Below are positions 9,934-19,807 of a stretch of 45,612 nucleotides of DNA, piece by piece. Position numbers and translations under genes: made by a program. The notes below the pieces were generated by a model that saw nothing but the letters and a program-made list of their open reading frames with translations, did no database searches and was not told the origin of the DNA. Numbering within the stretch: the first letter of the stretch is position 1; every line of letters begins with the position of its first letter. The stretch comes from an uncultured beta proteobacterium (GTDB taxonomy: Bacteria > Pseudomonadota > Gammaproteobacteria > Burkholderiales > Burkholderiaceae_C), in NCBI GenBank assembly GCA_903938815.1, contig CAJAES010000048.1:1-45612 (forward strand). Reading direction: 5' to 3'.

Positions 9934-10776
9934 ATGGATGCAACGAACCGAGTTTCCCTGGCCGTCAACGCGGCGGTGCTCATGCTGCTCAGGCCGCTGT
10001 GCCGGTTGCTGCTGCGCTATCAGGTGCCATTTTCAGTGTTCGAGGAACTGGCCAAGCACGTGTATGTGCAGACCGCGATGGAAGACTTCGGCATCCCCGG
10101 CAAGAAGCCGACGCTTTCGCGCGCTTCCATTCTGACCGGCCTGACCCGCAAGGACGTGCAGCGTCTCGTGGCCGAGCCCGAGCCGCTGCGCGCCGTCAGC
10201 CAGGAAGGCTACAACCGCGCGGCACGGGTGCTGACCGGCTGGGCCCGCGACCCCGACTTCCGGGCCATCGACGGCAGCCCGGCGGCACTCGACCCGCAGG
10301 AAGGCCCGGCGAGCTTCGCCGAGCTGGTGCGGCGCCACAGCGGTGACATGCCGGCCCGCGCCGTGCTGGACGAACTGCTGCGGGTGGGCGCCGTGCGCCG
10401 ACGCGAGGACCAACGCCTGGAACTCGTCACCCGGGCCTACATCCCCCAGGGCGGCGAGGTCGAGAAACTCGGCATCCTGGGCAGCGACGTGGGCGACCTC
10501 ATCGCCACCATCGACCACAACCTTCAGCACGGCGGTACCGACGCGCGCTACCAGCGCAAGGTCATGTACCGCAGTGTCCCGGCTGACATCCGGCCGGCTT
10601 TCCGTGCCCTGAGCGCAAACCAGAGCCAGGCACTGCTCGAGCGACTGGACGCCTGGCTGTCCGAACACGATTCCGATCCCGACCCCCAGAAGCCCGGCGC
10701 AGAACGTGTGCGCCTGGGCCTGGGCATCTATTACTTCGAGGCGCCGGCGGCGCCCGATTCCCCCAAGGAGAACTGA
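9934..10776 (+). CDS. DUF6502-family protein, putative helix-turn-helix regulator
   Basis: 280 residues, no signal peptide. I recognise it as a DUF6502-type protein, a family of unknown function often next to DUF5666 lipoprotein genes. The N-terminal about 80 residues are helical and include a stretch resembling a winged-helix reader (KPTLSRASILTGLTRKDVQRL, 58-78), followed by AARVLTGWARDPDF and a second conserved part (AVLDELLRVGAVRRRED). This suggests DNA binding, but that is inference from the pattern. The gene starts 32 bp after the response regulator and is followed after one base by the DUF5666 gene, so it belongs to the same transcript. The palindrome abutting its ATG could be autoregulatory. 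Confidence 0.82.
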   Translation: MDATNRVSLAVNAAVLMLLRPLCRLLLRYQVPFSVFEELAKHVYVQTAMEDFGIPGKKPTLSRASILTGLTRKDVQRLVAEPEPLRAVSQEGYNRAARVLTGWARDPDFRAIDGSPAALDPQEGPASFAELVRRHSGDMPARAVLDELLRVGAVRRREDQRLELVTRAYIPQGGEVEKLGILGSDVGDLIATIDHNLQHGGTDARYQRKVMYRSVPADIRPAFRALSANQSQALLERLDAWLSEHDSDPDPQKPGAERVRLGLGIYYFEAPAAPDSPKEN

Positions 10777-10777
10777 C

Positions 10778-12172
10778 ATGAACTTCACACGAATCCTGGC
10801 CGCACTGGCAACCAGTGCAGCGGTACTGCTCGCGGCCTGCGGCGGCGGCGGCAGCAGCGATGGCGGCATCGGCGGCACCGGCGGCGGTGGCGGTGGCGGC
10901 GGCATCGGTGGCACGGGCGTGGCCTACGGCACGATCACCGGCTTCGGCAGCGTCTGGGTCAACGGCGTGCGCTACGAATCCAGCACGACGGTGTTCAAGC
11001 GCGACGACGACAACGCATCGCAGTCCGATCTCCGGGTCGGGATGGTGGCGCGCGTCGAGGGCAGCTCCACCACGGCCACCACGATCACGGTGGACAGCGC
11101 GTTGAAGGGCCGCGTCGAGCTCGTCTCCGGCGACCGATACATCGTGATGGGCCAGACCGTGCAGACCGATGCGCAGACGGCGTTCGAGAACAGCATCCGC
11201 CCGGTCGCCGGCGACTATGTCGAGGTGCACGGCCTGCCGGTGCAGGCGGGCGTCATTGCCGCGACCTACATCGAACGCAAGAGCACGCTGGCAACGCCGC
11301 CCTACATCGTCACGGGCTTCGTGGCGGCGCAGGACAGCTCCGCATCCACGGTGACGGTCGGCACGCTGACGGTGCAGTACGCCGGCGCCGAGCGCGGCGA
11401 CATGCCTGCCGGTTCCTGGGTGGGCCAGCTGGTCGAGATCAAGGGCACCGCCTGCGCCGGCACCCCGGTGTGCGGCACGCTCACGGCGAGCAAGATCGAG
11501 CCTTCGGGCCCGCGCATCGCGACGAGCGCTCGTGCCGAAGTCGAGGGCTACGTGTCGTCGCTGACAACCGATGGCTTCGTGCTCGGAGGCCAGCGCGTGG
11601 TGGTCACGCCGGGCACCGTCTTCGAAGACGGCGTGGCGGCTGACCTGATCGTCGGCACCAAGGTGGAAGTCGAAGGCAGCATCACCGACGGCGTCATGAC
11701 CGCGACCAAGATCGAGTTCCGGGACAGCGTGCGCATCGAGGGCGACGTGCTCGCCGTCGTCGGCGACCGCGTCACGATCGTTGGCCTGGCAGGCGTGGAG
11801 GTTCAGGTGACCTCGCTGACCGAGCTGAAGGACCTGGCTTCGCTGGCGTCCCTGCAGGCAGGCGAGCACGTCCGGCTGCGCGGCCGGGTGGGTAACGGCA
11901 ACCTCGTCGTCGCCAGCGAACTGGAAGTGCGCTCGTCCGACTCCGATGTCGAACTGCGCGCCCCGGTGAGCGCCTTCGCCGACCCGCAGCTCACGCTGCT
12001 GGGCGTGACGGTGGACACCACCGGCCGCTCCGACAGCGCGTTCCAGGACGACAGCGTCTCCATCGGGCGTACCGCGTTCTTCGCCGCACTCAGCGTCGGC
12101 CGCGTGGTCAAGGTGCAGGGCGTGCGCGTCGGCAACACCGTGACCTGGCAAGAGTTCGAACTGGAAGACTGA
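10778..12172 (+). CDS. DUF5666 multi-repeat lipoprotein
   Basis: 464 residues. The lipoprotein signal peptide ends in the lipobox LLAAC with Cys21, followed by a 26-residue Gly/Ser-rich tether (22-47). The rest is a chain of about six related beta-rich units of 60-75 residues, starting near 50, 113, 172, 246, 309 and 385. They share the pattern G-x-V/I...hydrophobic strand...V-G-x-x-V-x-V-x-G...A-x-x-I, which is the DUF5666 barrel-like repeat. ATG 10778 has AGGAG eight bases upstream. The anchored, repeat-built form suggests an envelope scaffold or binding protein. It is the last gene of the kinase-regulator-DUF6502 transcript; no terminator is obvious before bolA. Confidence 0.87.
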   Translation: MNFTRILAALATSAAVLLAACGGGGSSDGGIGGTGGGGGGGGIGGTGVAYGTITGFGSVWVNGVRYESSTTVFKRDDDNASQSDLRVGMVARVEGSSTTATTITVDSALKGRVELVSGDRYIVMGQTVQTDAQTAFENSIRPVAGDYVEVHGLPVQAGVIAATYIERKSTLATPPYIVTGFVAAQDSSASTVTVGTLTVQYAGAERGDMPAGSWVGQLVEIKGTACAGTPVCGTLTASKIEPSGPRIATSARAEVEGYVSSLTTDGFVLGGQRVVVTPGTVFEDGVAADLIVGTKVEVEGSITDGVMTATKIEFRDSVRIEGDVLAVVGDRVTIVGLAGVEVQVTSLTELKDLASLASLQAGEHVRLRGRVGNGNLVVASELEVRSSDSDVELRAPVSAFADPQLTLLGVTVDTTGRSDSAFQDDSVSIGRTAFFAALSVGRVVKVQGVRVGNTVTWQEFELED

Positions 12173-12224
12173 CCCGGGCATCGCCTGGAAATCGACCCGG
12201 AAGACTGAAAGTCCGAAGGGTTGG

Positions 12225-12252
12225 CATGGGGCGGGGATAATCCCGCCCCATG
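12225..12252. promoter_or_regulatory. Perfect 11-bp inverted repeat over the bolA start with GATAAT loop
   Basis: CATGGGGCGGG (12225-12235) and CCCGCCCCATG (12242-12252) are exact reverse complements around GATAAT (12236-12241). GATAAT resembles a -10 box whose start point would fall at or next to ATG 12250, giving a leaderless bolA-murA-his transcript. Alternatively the hairpin acts on read-through RNA from the upstream block, burying the bolA start codon. Confidence 0.5.
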
Positions 12253-12507
12253 CCCGATCCGACCCCCCATCAGGTGCGCGATTTCATCGCCGCCGGCCTG
12301 AGCTGCAGCCACCTCGAAGTCGAGGGCGACGGCCGCCACTTCTTCGCCACCATCGTTTCGCCCGCTTTCGAGGGGCGCAGCCGGGTGGCGCGCCACCAGC
12401 AGGTCTATGCTGCCCTGGGCGATAGAATGCGCGAGCAAATCCACGCTCTCTCGATGAAGACGCTGACCCCGGCCGAGTTCGCTGCCGCGACTCCCCACCA
12501 CCCCTGA
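12250..12507 (+). CDS. BolA/IbaG-family protein
   Basis: 85-residue BolA-like protein, a partner of monothiol glutaredoxins in iron-sulfur trafficking in this family. The class II KH-like fold is recognisable from [40 protein letters not shown]...[13 protein letters not shown], which includes the conserved RVARHQ histidine segment that can contribute to cluster binding. The short length and position directly before murA fit the IbaG subgroup rather than BolA itself. It has no Shine-Dalgarno sequence; the start codon lies in the right arm of a perfect inverted repeat. murA follows after 61 bp. Confidence 0.9.
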   Translation: MPDPTPHQVRDFIAAGLSCSHLEVEGDGRHFFATIVSPAFEGRSRVARHQQVYAALGDRMREQIHALSMKTLTPAEFAAATPHHP

Positions 12508-12568
12508 ACACCCCCGGCGGCGCGCAGCTTTCGTTTCATCGTCGTGCGCCCCTCAAGGACGCACCTGC

Positions 12569-13834
12569 ATGGACAAACTCCTGATCCGAGGCGGCCGCCG
12601 ACTGAATGGCGAGATCGCCATCACCGGCGCCAAGAACGCCGCCCTCCCCGAACTCTGCGCCAGCCTGCTGCTGGGTGAGCCCATGCAGCTGGCCAACGTG
12701 CCGCGCCTGCAGGACGTGGCCACCACGCTGAAGGTGCTGCGCACCATGGGCGTGAAGGCCGAGCGCTCGGAGTCGCAGCCCGATCTCGTCACGCTCGACG
12801 CCAGCGGCCCGATCTCGCCCGAGGCGCCGTACGACCTCGTCAAGACCATGCGCGCTTCCATCCTGGTGCTGGGGCCGCTGCTGGCGCGCTTCGGGCAGGC
12901 GCGGGTGTCGCTGCCTGGCGGCTGCGCCATCGGCTCGCGGCCGGTGGACCAGCACATCAAGGGCCTGCAAGCCATGGGCGCGCAGATCGCCGTCGAGCAC
13001 GGCGACATCGTCGCCCGCGCCGAACGCCTGAAGGGCGCGCGCATCACCACCGACATGGTCACCGTCACCGGCACCGAGAACCTGCTGATGGCCGCGGTGC
13101 TGGCCGACGGCGAGACGGTGCTGGAAAACGCCGCGCAGGAGCCCGAGATTCCCGACCTCGCCGAACTGCTCATCGCGATGGGCGCCAAGATCGAAGGCCA
13201 CGGCACGCACCGCATCCGCATCCAGGGCGTGCAGCGGCTGCACGCGCCGGCCCGGCCGCACCCCATCGTGGCCGACCGCATCGAGACCGGCACCTTCCTG
13301 TGCGCCGTGGCGGCGGCGGGCGGCGACGTGCTGCTGCGCGGCGGCCGTGCCGACCACCTCGACGCCGTGATCGACAAGCTGCGCGAGGCCGGCGCCGTGA
13401 TCGACAGCGTCGACGGCGGCCTGCGCGTGCGCATGGACCGCCGGCCGAAGGCGGTGAGCTTTCGCACCAGCGAGTACCCGGCCTTCCCGACCGACATGCA
13501 GGCGCAGTTCATGGCCGTCAACTGCATCGCCGAAGGCGCGGCCAAGGTGTCCGAGACCATCTTCGAGAACCGCTTCATGCATGTCAACGAGCTCGTGCGC
13601 CTGGGCGCGCGCATCGAGGTCGACGGCCACACCGCCGTGGTGCAGGGGGTCGAGAAGCTGTCCGGCGCCACCGTGATGGCCACCGACCTGCGCGCCTCCG
13701 CCAGCCTGGTGATCGCCGGCCTCGTGGCCGAGGGCGAGACGCGCGTGGACCGCATCTACCACCTGGACCGCGGCTACGACCGCATGGAAGCCAAGCTGCG
13801 CGAGCTCGGCGCCGACATCGAGCGGGTGGCCTGA
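12569..13834 (+). CDS. murA: UDP-N-acetylglucosamine 1-carboxyvinyltransferase
   Basis: First committed enzyme of peptidoglycan synthesis, transferring enolpyruvate from PEP to UDP-GlcNAc in the cytoplasm. The 421-residue length is standard. The N-terminus ([27 protein letters not shown]) carries the conserved KN pair, and the catalytic, fosfomycin-reactive cysteine is C119 in [20 protein letters not shown] upstream supports ATG 12569. It begins the usual Burkholderiales murA-his run, with hisG starting two bases after its stop. Confidence 0.97.
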   Translation: MDKLLIRGGRRLNGEIAITGAKNAALPELCASLLLGEPMQLANVPRLQDVATTLKVLRTMGVKAERSESQPDLVTLDASGPISPEAPYDLVKTMRASILVLGPLLARFGQARVSLPGGCAIGSRPVDQHIKGLQAMGAQIAVEHGDIVARAERLKGARITTDMVTVTGTENLLMAAVLADGETVLENAAQEPEIPDLAELLIAMGAKIEGHGTHRIRIQGVQRLHAPARPHPIVADRIETGTFLCAVAAAGGDVLLRGGRADHLDAVIDKLREAGAVIDSVDGGLRVRMDRRPKAVSFRTSEYPAFPTDMQAQFMAVNCIAEGAAKVSETIFENRFMHVNELVRLGARIEVDGHTAVVQGVEKLSGATVMATDLRASASLVIAGLVAEGETRVDRIYHLDRGYDRMEAKLRELGADIERVA

Positions 13835-13836
13835 AC

Positions 13837-14475
13837 ATGATCACCCTCGCCCTGTCCAAAGGCCGCATCTTCGAGGACTCCCTGCCGCTGCTGGCGGCGG
13901 CCGGCATCGAGGTGCTGGACGACCCCGAGAAGTCGCGCAAGCTCATCCTGTCCACCAGCCGCCCGGACCTGCGCGTGGTGCTGGTGCGCGCCACCGACGT
14001 GCCCACCTACGTGCAGTACGGCGGCGCCGACCTGGGTGTGGCCGGCAAGGACGTGCTGCTGGAGCATGGCGAGCAGGGCCTTTACCAGCCGCTGGACCTG
14101 AAGATCGCGCGCTGCCGCATGAGCGTGGCCGTGCGCGAGGATTTCGACTACGCCGCCGCCGTGCGCCAGGGCTCGCGCATCCGCGTGGCCACCAAGTACA
14201 CGCAGATCGCGCGCCAGCACTTCAGCGACAAGGGCGTGCACGTCGACCTGATCAAGCTCTACGGCTCGATGGAGCTGGCGCCGCTGACGGGCCTGGCCGA
14301 CGCCATCGTCGACCTGGTCTCGACCGGCAGCACGCTCAAGGCCAACCACCTGCTGGAAGTGGAACGCATCATGGACATCTCCTCGCGCCTGGTGGTGAAC
14401 CAGGCCGCGCTGAAGCTGCAGCGCGAACCCATCCGGGCGCTGATCGACGCCTTCGCCAGCGCGGTCCAGCCATGA
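13837..14475 (+). CDS. hisG: ATP phosphoribosyltransferase, short form
   Basis: Catalyses the first step of histidine synthesis, ATP + PRPP to phosphoribosyl-ATP. At 212 residues it is the short HisG form, lacking the C-terminal allosteric domain; such enzymes work with the regulatory subunit HisZ, which is not in this window. Typical sequence: [18 protein letters not shown] at the start and the PRPP-binding run [17 protein letters not shown]. It starts two bases after the murA stop and its own stop overlaps the hisD start (ATGA). Confidence 0.96.
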   Translation: MITLALSKGRIFEDSLPLLAAAGIEVLDDPEKSRKLILSTSRPDLRVVLVRATDVPTYVQYGGADLGVAGKDVLLEHGEQGLYQPLDLKIARCRMSVAVREDFDYAAAVRQGSRIRVATKYTQIARQHFSDKGVHVDLIKLYGSMELAPLTGLADAIVDLVSTGSTLKANHLLEVERIMDISSRLVVNQAALKLQREPIRALIDAFASAVQP

Positions 14476-15800
14476 AGCTGCGCCGCCTCGACACCGCTGC
14501 CGCCGACTTCGAGGCCGAGTTCCAGCGCGTGCTGCACTGGTCGGCCGAGACCGACGCCGCCATCGAGACCCGCGTGGCGGAGATCCTGGCCGACGTGCGG
14601 GCGCGCGGCGATTTGGCCGTGCTGGAGTACACCGCGCGCTTCGACGGCCTGCAGGTGCAGGGCATGGCCGACCTCGAGATCGGCCACGCCGAATTGCAGG
14701 CGGCGCTGCTGCAGATCACGCCCGCCCAGCGCCGTGCGCTCGAGAGTGCCGCCGCCCGCGTGCGCAGCTATCACGAGCGCCAGCTCGAGGCCTGCGGCCG
14801 CAGCTGGCAGTACCGCGACGAGGACGGCACCCTGCTCGGCCAGAAGGTGACGCCGCTCGACCGCGTGGGCATCTACGTGCCCGGCGGCAAGGCCGCCTAC
14901 CCGTCCAGCGTGCTGATGAACGCCGTGCCGGCGCAGGTGGCGGGTGTCGGCGAGATCGTGATGGTGGTGCCCACGCCGAAGGGCGAGCGCAACGCCCTGG
15001 TGCTGGCCGCGGCCGCCGTGGCCGGCGCGCACCGCGTGTTCACCATCGGCGGCGCGCAGGCCGTGGGCGCGCTCGCGTACGGCACGGCCACCGTGCCGCG
15101 CGTCGACAAGATCACCGGCCCGGGCAATGCCTACGTGGCCAGCGCCAAGCGCCGTGTCTTCGGCCAGGTGGGCATCGACATGATCGCCGGCCCGAGCGAG
15201 ATCCTGGTGCTGGCCGACGGCAGCACGCCTGCCGACTGGGTGGCGATGGACCTCTTCAGCCAGGCCGAGCACGACGAACTCGCGCAGAGCATCCTGCTGT
15301 GCCCGGACGCCGCCTACATCGACGCCGTGCGCGAGGCCATCGAGCGACTGCTGCCCGAGATGCCGCGCCGGGACGTCATCCGGGCGAGCCTGGAAGGGCG
15401 CGGCGCGCTGATCCTCACGCGCTCGATGGAAGAGGCCTGCGAGATCAGCAACCGCATCGCGCCGGAACACCTGGAGATCAGCTCGCGCGACCCGCACCGA
15501 TGGGAGCCGCTGCTGCGCCATGCCGGCGCCATCTTCCTCGGGGCCTACACCAGCGAGAGCCTGGGCGACTACTGCGCCGGGCCCAACCACGTGCTGCCCA
15601 CCTCGGGCACCGCGCGCTTCTCGTCGCCGCTGGGCGTGTACGACTTCCAGAAGCGAAGCAGCCTCATCGAAGTGAGTGAAGCGGGCGCTCACATTCTTGG
15701 GCCCATCGCCGCCGAGCTGGCCTACGGCGAAGGCCTTCAGGCGCACGCCCGGGCCGCCGAGATGCGGCTGCTCCCGGTCTCGCCAGCTCCGAAACGCTGA
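14472..15800 (+). CDS. hisD: Histidinol dehydrogenase
   Basis: Zinc enzyme for the last two oxidations of histidine synthesis, histidinol to histidine, NAD dependent. The 442 residues match the family. Visible hallmarks are [21 protein letters not shown], the NAD-site segment [14 protein letters not shown], the zinc-ligand and catalytic region [17 protein letters not shown], and the C-terminal APEHLEI and [15 protein letters not shown]. The ATG at 14472 overlaps the hisG stop, and hisC follows after 10 bp. Confidence 0.97.
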   Translation: MKLRRLDTAAADFEAEFQRVLHWSAETDAAIETRVAEILADVRARGDLAVLEYTARFDGLQVQGMADLEIGHAELQAALLQITPAQRRALESAAARVRSYHERQLEACGRSWQYRDEDGTLLGQKVTPLDRVGIYVPGGKAAYPSSVLMNAVPAQVAGVGEIVMVVPTPKGERNALVLAAAAVAGAHRVFTIGGAQAVGALAYGTATVPRVDKITGPGNAYVASAKRRVFGQVGIDMIAGPSEILVLADGSTPADWVAMDLFSQAEHDELAQSILLCPDAAYIDAVREAIERLLPEMPRRDVIRASLEGRGALILTRSMEEACEISNRIAPEHLEISSRDPHRWEPLLRHAGAIFLGAYTSESLGDYCAGPNHVLPTSGTARFSSPLGVYDFQKRSSLIEVSEAGAHILGPIAAELAYGEGLQAHARAAEMRLLPVSPAPKR

Positions 15801-15810
15801 AGGACATCGC

Positions 15811-16914
15811 ATGAACACGCCGAACGACCCGAACGCCCTGAACCAGCGCCTTCAGGCCACGTTGCGCCAGGACGTGCAGTCCATGCACGCTTACGCCATC
15901 CAGCCGAGCGCCGGCTTCGTGAAGCTGGATGCGATGGAGAACCCCTTCCGCCTGCCGCCCGAGCTGCAGCGCGAGCTGGGCGAACGCCTGGCCCGCGTGG
16001 CCATCAACCGCTACCCCGGCGCGGGCGGCGCAGCGCTGGTGGAGGCGCTGTCGAAGCACATCGGCCTGCCCGCGGGCTGCGCGCTGACCCTGGGCAACGG
16101 CTCCGACGAGCTGATCGACATGCTCTCGGTGGTGTGCATGAAACCCGGCGCCAAGGTGCTGGCCCCGCTGCCCGGCTTCGTGATGTACGAGATGTCCGCC
16201 AAGCTGCGCGGTCTCGAGTTCGTCGGCGTGCCGCTGACGGCCGATTTCCAGCTCGACACCGACGCCATGCTGGCCGCCATCGCGCAGCACCGCCCGGCCA
16301 TCACCTACATCGCCTACCCGAACAACCCCACGGCCAACCTGTTCGACGACGCCGCCATCGACCGCATCGTGGCGGCGGTGGGCGCGCAGCAGGGCTTCGT
16401 GGTGTTCGACGAGGCCTATCAGCCGTTCTCGTCGCGCACCTGGATGCAGCGCATGGCCGCGCACCCGCACGTGATGGTGATGCGCACGCTGTCCAAGTTC
16501 GGCCTCGCGGGCGTGCGCCTGGGCTACCTGTGCGGCGCCGCCGCGCTGGTTCAGGAGGTGGACAAGGTCCGGCCGCCCTACAACGTCAGCGTGCTGAACG
16601 CGGAGGCCGCGCTCTTCGCGCTGGAGCACGCCGACGAGTACGAGCGACAGGCCGGCATCCTGCGCGCCGAGCGGGCGCGGCTGCAGGCGGCGCTGGCGGC
16701 GCTGCCCGGCGTGACGGCTTTCCCGAGCGAGGCCAACATGGTGCTGGTGCGCGTGCCCGATTCCGCCGCTGCCTTTGCCGGCATGAAGGCGCGCGGCGTG
16801 CTCGTCAAGCACATCGCCGGCCTGCACCCGCTGCTGAAGAACTGCCTGCGGCTGACCGTCGGCGCGCCGGAGGAAAATGACCAGATGATCCAAGCCCTGA
16901 AGGCCAGCCTGTGA
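15811..16914 (+). CDS. hisC: Histidinol-phosphate aminotransferase
   Basis: PLP-dependent class I/II aminotransferase converting imidazole-acetol phosphate to histidinol phosphate. 367 residues. Hallmarks: [15 protein letters not shown] near the N-terminus, [30 protein letters not shown] with the PLP aspartate, and the lysine segment [16 protein letters not shown], in which the lysine forms the Schiff base. AAGGA eight bases upstream fits ATG 15811. The stop overlaps the hisB GTG start. Confidence 0.96.
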   Translation: MNTPNDPNALNQRLQATLRQDVQSMHAYAIQPSAGFVKLDAMENPFRLPPELQRELGERLARVAINRYPGAGGAALVEALSKHIGLPAGCALTLGNGSDELIDMLSVVCMKPGAKVLAPLPGFVMYEMSAKLRGLEFVGVPLTADFQLDTDAMLAAIAQHRPAITYIAYPNNPTANLFDDAAIDRIVAAVGAQQGFVVFDEAYQPFSSRTWMQRMAAHPHVMVMRTLSKFGLAGVRLGYLCGAAALVQEVDKVRPPYNVSVLNAEAALFALEHADEYERQAGILRAERARLQAALAALPGVTAFPSEANMVLVRVPDSAAAFAGMKARGVLVKHIAGLHPLLKNCLRLTVGAPEENDQMIQALKASL

Positions 16915-17513
16915 ACCCGACCCTGCCCCGCACGGCCGACCTGCGCCGCGACACCAAGGAGACGCAGATCCGCGTCGCCCTCAACCTCGACGGCAGCGGC
17001 GCCGCCAAGCTCGCCACCGGCATCGGCTTCTTCGACCACATGCTCGACCAGATCGCCCGCCACGGGCTGATCGACCTCGACATCGAGGCGCACGGCGACC
17101 TGCACATCGACGGCCACCACACCGTCGAGGACGTGGGCATCACGCTCGGCATGGCGGTGGCGCAGGCTGTGGGCGACAAGAAGGGCATCACCCGCTACGG
17201 GCACTCCTATGTGCCGCTGGACGAGGCGCTGTCGCGCGTGGTGGTCGATTTTTCCGGCCGCCCCGGGCTGCACATGCACGTGCCCTTCAAGTCCGGAATG
17301 ATCGGCGGCTTCGACACGCAGCTGGCCTTCGAGTTCTTCCAGGGCTTCTCGAACCACGCCGGCGTCACGCTGCACATCGACAACCTGAAGGGCGAGAACG
17401 CGCACCACCAGTGCGAGACCGTCTTCAAGGCCTTCGCGCGCGCGCTGCGCATGGCGCTCACGCCCGACCCGCGCAGTGCGGGCGTGATCCCGTCCACCAA
17501 GGGCAGCCTGTGA
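16911..17513 (+). CDS. hisB: Imidazoleglycerol-phosphate dehydratase
   Basis: Dehydrates imidazoleglycerol phosphate in histidine synthesis. At 200 residues it is the monofunctional dehydratase, not the HisNB fusion of enterobacteria. Manganese-binding histidine motifs are present: [23 protein letters not shown] and [13 protein letters not shown]. The start is GTG at 16911, overlapping the hisC stop as GTGA, and its stop overlaps the hisH GTG start in the same way, so hisC-hisB-hisH look translationally coupled. Confidence 0.96.
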   Translation: MNPTLPRTADLRRDTKETQIRVALNLDGSGAAKLATGIGFFDHMLDQIARHGLIDLDIEAHGDLHIDGHHTVEDVGITLGMAVAQAVGDKKGITRYGHSYVPLDEALSRVVVDFSGRPGLHMHVPFKSGMIGGFDTQLAFEFFQGFSNHAGVTLHIDNLKGENAHHQCETVFKAFARALRMALTPDPRSAGVIPSTKGSL

Positions 17514-18157
17514 CGGCACGCACCGTTGCCGTCGTCGACTACGGCATGGGCAACCTGCGCTCGGTGTCGCAGGCGGTGGCGCACGTGGCGCGCGAGCTCG
17601 ACGTGAAGGTCATCGTCACGGCCAACCCCGAAGAGGTGTTCGCGGCGGAGCGCGTGGTGCTGCCGGGGCAGGGCGCGATGCGCGACTGCATGCGCGAACT
17701 GGCCGAATCCGGGCTGAAGGAAGCCGTGCTGGACGCCGCCGCGCGCAAGCCGCTGATGGGCGTGTGCGTGGGCATGCAGATGCTGCTCGACCACAGCGAG
17801 GAGCAGGACACCCCGGGCCTCGGCCTGATCCCCGGCGCGGTGAAGCGCTTCCGCCTCGAAGGCCGGCTGCAGCCGGACGGCAGCCGCTACAAGGTGCCGC
17901 AGATGGGCTGGAACCGTGTCTTCCAGCGCCCCCACCCCATGTGGGCCGGCGTGCCGGACGGCGCGTACTTCTACTTCGTGCACAGCTTTTTCGCCGCGCC
18001 GGCCGGTGCGCAGCACATTGCCGCCGAAACCGAGTACGGTGACCGCTTTACCTGCGCCGTCGCAAGCAATAACATTTTCGCCACGCAGTTCCACCCCGAG
18101 AAGAGCGCAGAGCACGGGCTCGCGCTGTACCGGAACTTCCTGGGCTGGGCGCCCTGA
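17510..18157 (+). CDS. hisH: Imidazole glycerol phosphate synthase, glutaminase subunit
   Basis: Class I glutamine amidotransferase that supplies ammonia to HisF. The 215 residues include the oxyanion and nucleophile region [18 protein letters not shown] with the catalytic cysteine, and FHPEKS with the His-Glu pair. The N-terminus [14 protein letters not shown] is characteristic. I chose GTG 17510 because it overlaps the hisB stop and gives the standard N-terminus. A 58-bp gap without a visible regulatory element separates it from hisA. Confidence 0.96.
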   Translation: MTARTVAVVDYGMGNLRSVSQAVAHVARELDVKVIVTANPEEVFAAERVVLPGQGAMRDCMRELAESGLKEAVLDAAARKPLMGVCVGMQMLLDHSEEQDTPGLGLIPGAVKRFRLEGRLQPDGSRYKVPQMGWNRVFQRPHPMWAGVPDGAYFYFVHSFFAAPAGAQHIAAETEYGDRFTCAVASNNIFATQFHPEKSAEHGLALYRNFLGWAP

Positions 18158-18215
18158 ACGCCACTTGCCACCCGTCCACGCCACCGCCAACCGCCACCCT
18201 GCCAAACGCCGCGCC

Positions 18216-18956
18216 ATGCTGCTGATCCCCGCCATCGACCTCAAGGACGGCCACTGCGTCCGCCTGCAACAAGGCGACATGGAGGCTTCCACCACCTTCG
18301 GTGAAGACCCCGCCGCGATGGCGCGGCGCTGGCTGGATGCCGGCGCGCGCCGCCTGCACCTGGTCGACCTGAACGGCGCCTTCGCCGGCAAGCCCGTCAA
18401 CGAGGGCGCGGTGAAGTCCATCCTGAAGGAGCTCAACGGCGCCATCCCGGTGCAGCTGGGCGGCGGCATCCGCGATCTCGACACCATCGAGCGCTACCTC
18501 GACGACGGCATCACCTCGGTCATCATCGGCACGGCAGCCGTCAAGAACCCGGGCTTCCTGCGCGACGCGTGCACCGCGTTCGGCGGCCACATCATCGTCG
18601 GCCTGGACGCCAAGGACGGCAAGGTCGCCACCGACGGCTGGAGCAAGCTCACGGGCCACGAGGTGGTCGACCTTGCCCGCAAGTTTCAGGATTACGGCGT
18701 CGAGTCCGTCATCTACACCGACATCGGCCGCGACGGCATGCTCACCGGCATCAACATCGAGGCCACCGTGAAGCTCGCGCAGGCCCTGACGATCCCCGTC
18801 ATCGCCTCGGGCGGCTTGTCGGACATCGCCGACATCGAGCGCCTGTGCGCGGTCGAGTTCGAGGGCGTCGAGGGCGTCATCTGCGGCCGCAGCATCTACA
18901 CGGGCGCGCTCGACTTCACCTCGGCGCAGCGGCGCGCCGACGAACTGCTGCGCTGA
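18216..18956 (+). CDS. hisA: ProFAR isomerase (phosphoribosylformimino-5-aminoimidazole carboxamide ribotide isomerase)
   Basis: TIM-barrel isomerase of histidine synthesis, 246 residues. The two catalytic aspartates are visible in [15 protein letters not shown] and in [10 protein letters not shown], and the phosphate-binding segments are QLGGGIRD and [11 protein letters not shown] 18216 gives the canonical [10 protein letters not shown] start but has no strong ribosome binding site. A 92-bp gap separates it from hisF. Confidence 0.96.
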   Translation: MLLIPAIDLKDGHCVRLQQGDMEASTTFGEDPAAMARRWLDAGARRLHLVDLNGAFAGKPVNEGAVKSILKELNGAIPVQLGGGIRDLDTIERYLDDGITSVIIGTAAVKNPGFLRDACTAFGGHIIVGLDAKDGKVATDGWSKLTGHEVVDLARKFQDYGVESVIYTDIGRDGMLTGINIEATVKLAQALTIPVIASGGLSDIADIERLCAVEFEGVEGVICGRSIYTGALDFTSAQRRADELLR

Positions 18957-19048
18957 GGGACAATGCCGGGGTTCGCATGACACCCCGAGCCCCTTCGCAG
19001 CGGCGCCCCGACACCGTGGGGCAGGGTCCACATCCAACCCCAGCCGCC

Positions 19049-19807
19049 ATGCTCGCCAAACGCATCATTCCCTGTCTCGACGTCACCGGCGGCCGTGTCG
19101 TCAAGGGCGTCAATTTTGTCGAACTGCGCGACGCGGGGGACCCCGTCGAGATCGCCGCCCGCTACAACGAGCAGGGCGCCGACGAACTCACCTTCCTCGA
19201 CATCACGGCCACCTCCGACGCCCGCGACCTGATCCTGCCCATCATCGAGGCCGTGGCCTCGCAGGTCTTCATTCCGCTGACGGTGGGCGGCGGCGTGCGC
19301 ACCGTGGAAGACGTGCGCCGCCTGCTCAACGCCGGCGCCGACAAGGTCAGCTTCAACTCCGCTGCGGTCGCCAACCCGCAGGTCATCCGCGACGCTTCGG
19401 ACAAGTACGGCGCGCAGTGCATCGTCGTCGCCATCGACGCCAAGCGGCGCGAGGGCGGCGGCTGGGATGTGTACACCCACGGCGGCCGAAAGAACACCGG
19501 CCTCGACGCCGTGGAATGGGCCACCCGCATGGCTGAGCTGGGCGCGGGCGAGATCCTGCTGACCAGCATGGATCGCGACGGCACCAAGGTCGGTTTCGAC
19601 CTCGCGCTCACGCGCGCCGTGGCCGACGCCGTGCCGGTGCCCGTGATCGCCTCGGGCGGCGTGGGGGCGCTCGAGCACCTGTCGGAGGGCATCCGCGTGG
19701 GCGGCGCCGACGCGGTGCTGGCGGCCAGCATCTTCCACTACGGCGAGTTCACGGTCGGCCAGGCCAAGGCGCTGATGGCGCGCGACGGCATTCCGGTGCG
19801 TCTGTGA
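19049..19807 (+). CDS. hisF: Imidazole glycerol phosphate synthase, cyclase subunit
   Basis: TIM-barrel cyclase that uses HisH ammonia to make imidazole glycerol phosphate and AICAR. The 252 residues begin [12 protein letters not shown], with the catalytic aspartate in CLDV and a second one in VVAIDAKR. Phosphate sites are [12 protein letters not shown] and [11 protein letters not shown]. An in-frame upstream ATG near 18977 would add a poorly conserved extension, so 19049 is preferred. The gene ends the his run here: its stop overlaps the rsmD start, and neither hisI nor hisE follows. Confidence 0.96.
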   Translation: MLAKRIIPCLDVTGGRVVKGVNFVELRDAGDPVEIAARYNEQGADELTFLDITATSDARDLILPIIEAVASQVFIPLTVGGGVRTVEDVRRLLNAGADKVSFNSAAVANPQVIRDASDKYGAQCIVVAIDAKRREGGGWDVYTHGGRKNTGLDAVEWATRMAELGAGEILLTSMDRDGTKVGFDLALTRAVADAVPVPVIASGGVGALEHLSEGIRVGGADAVLAASIFHYGEFTVGQAKALMARDGIPVRL

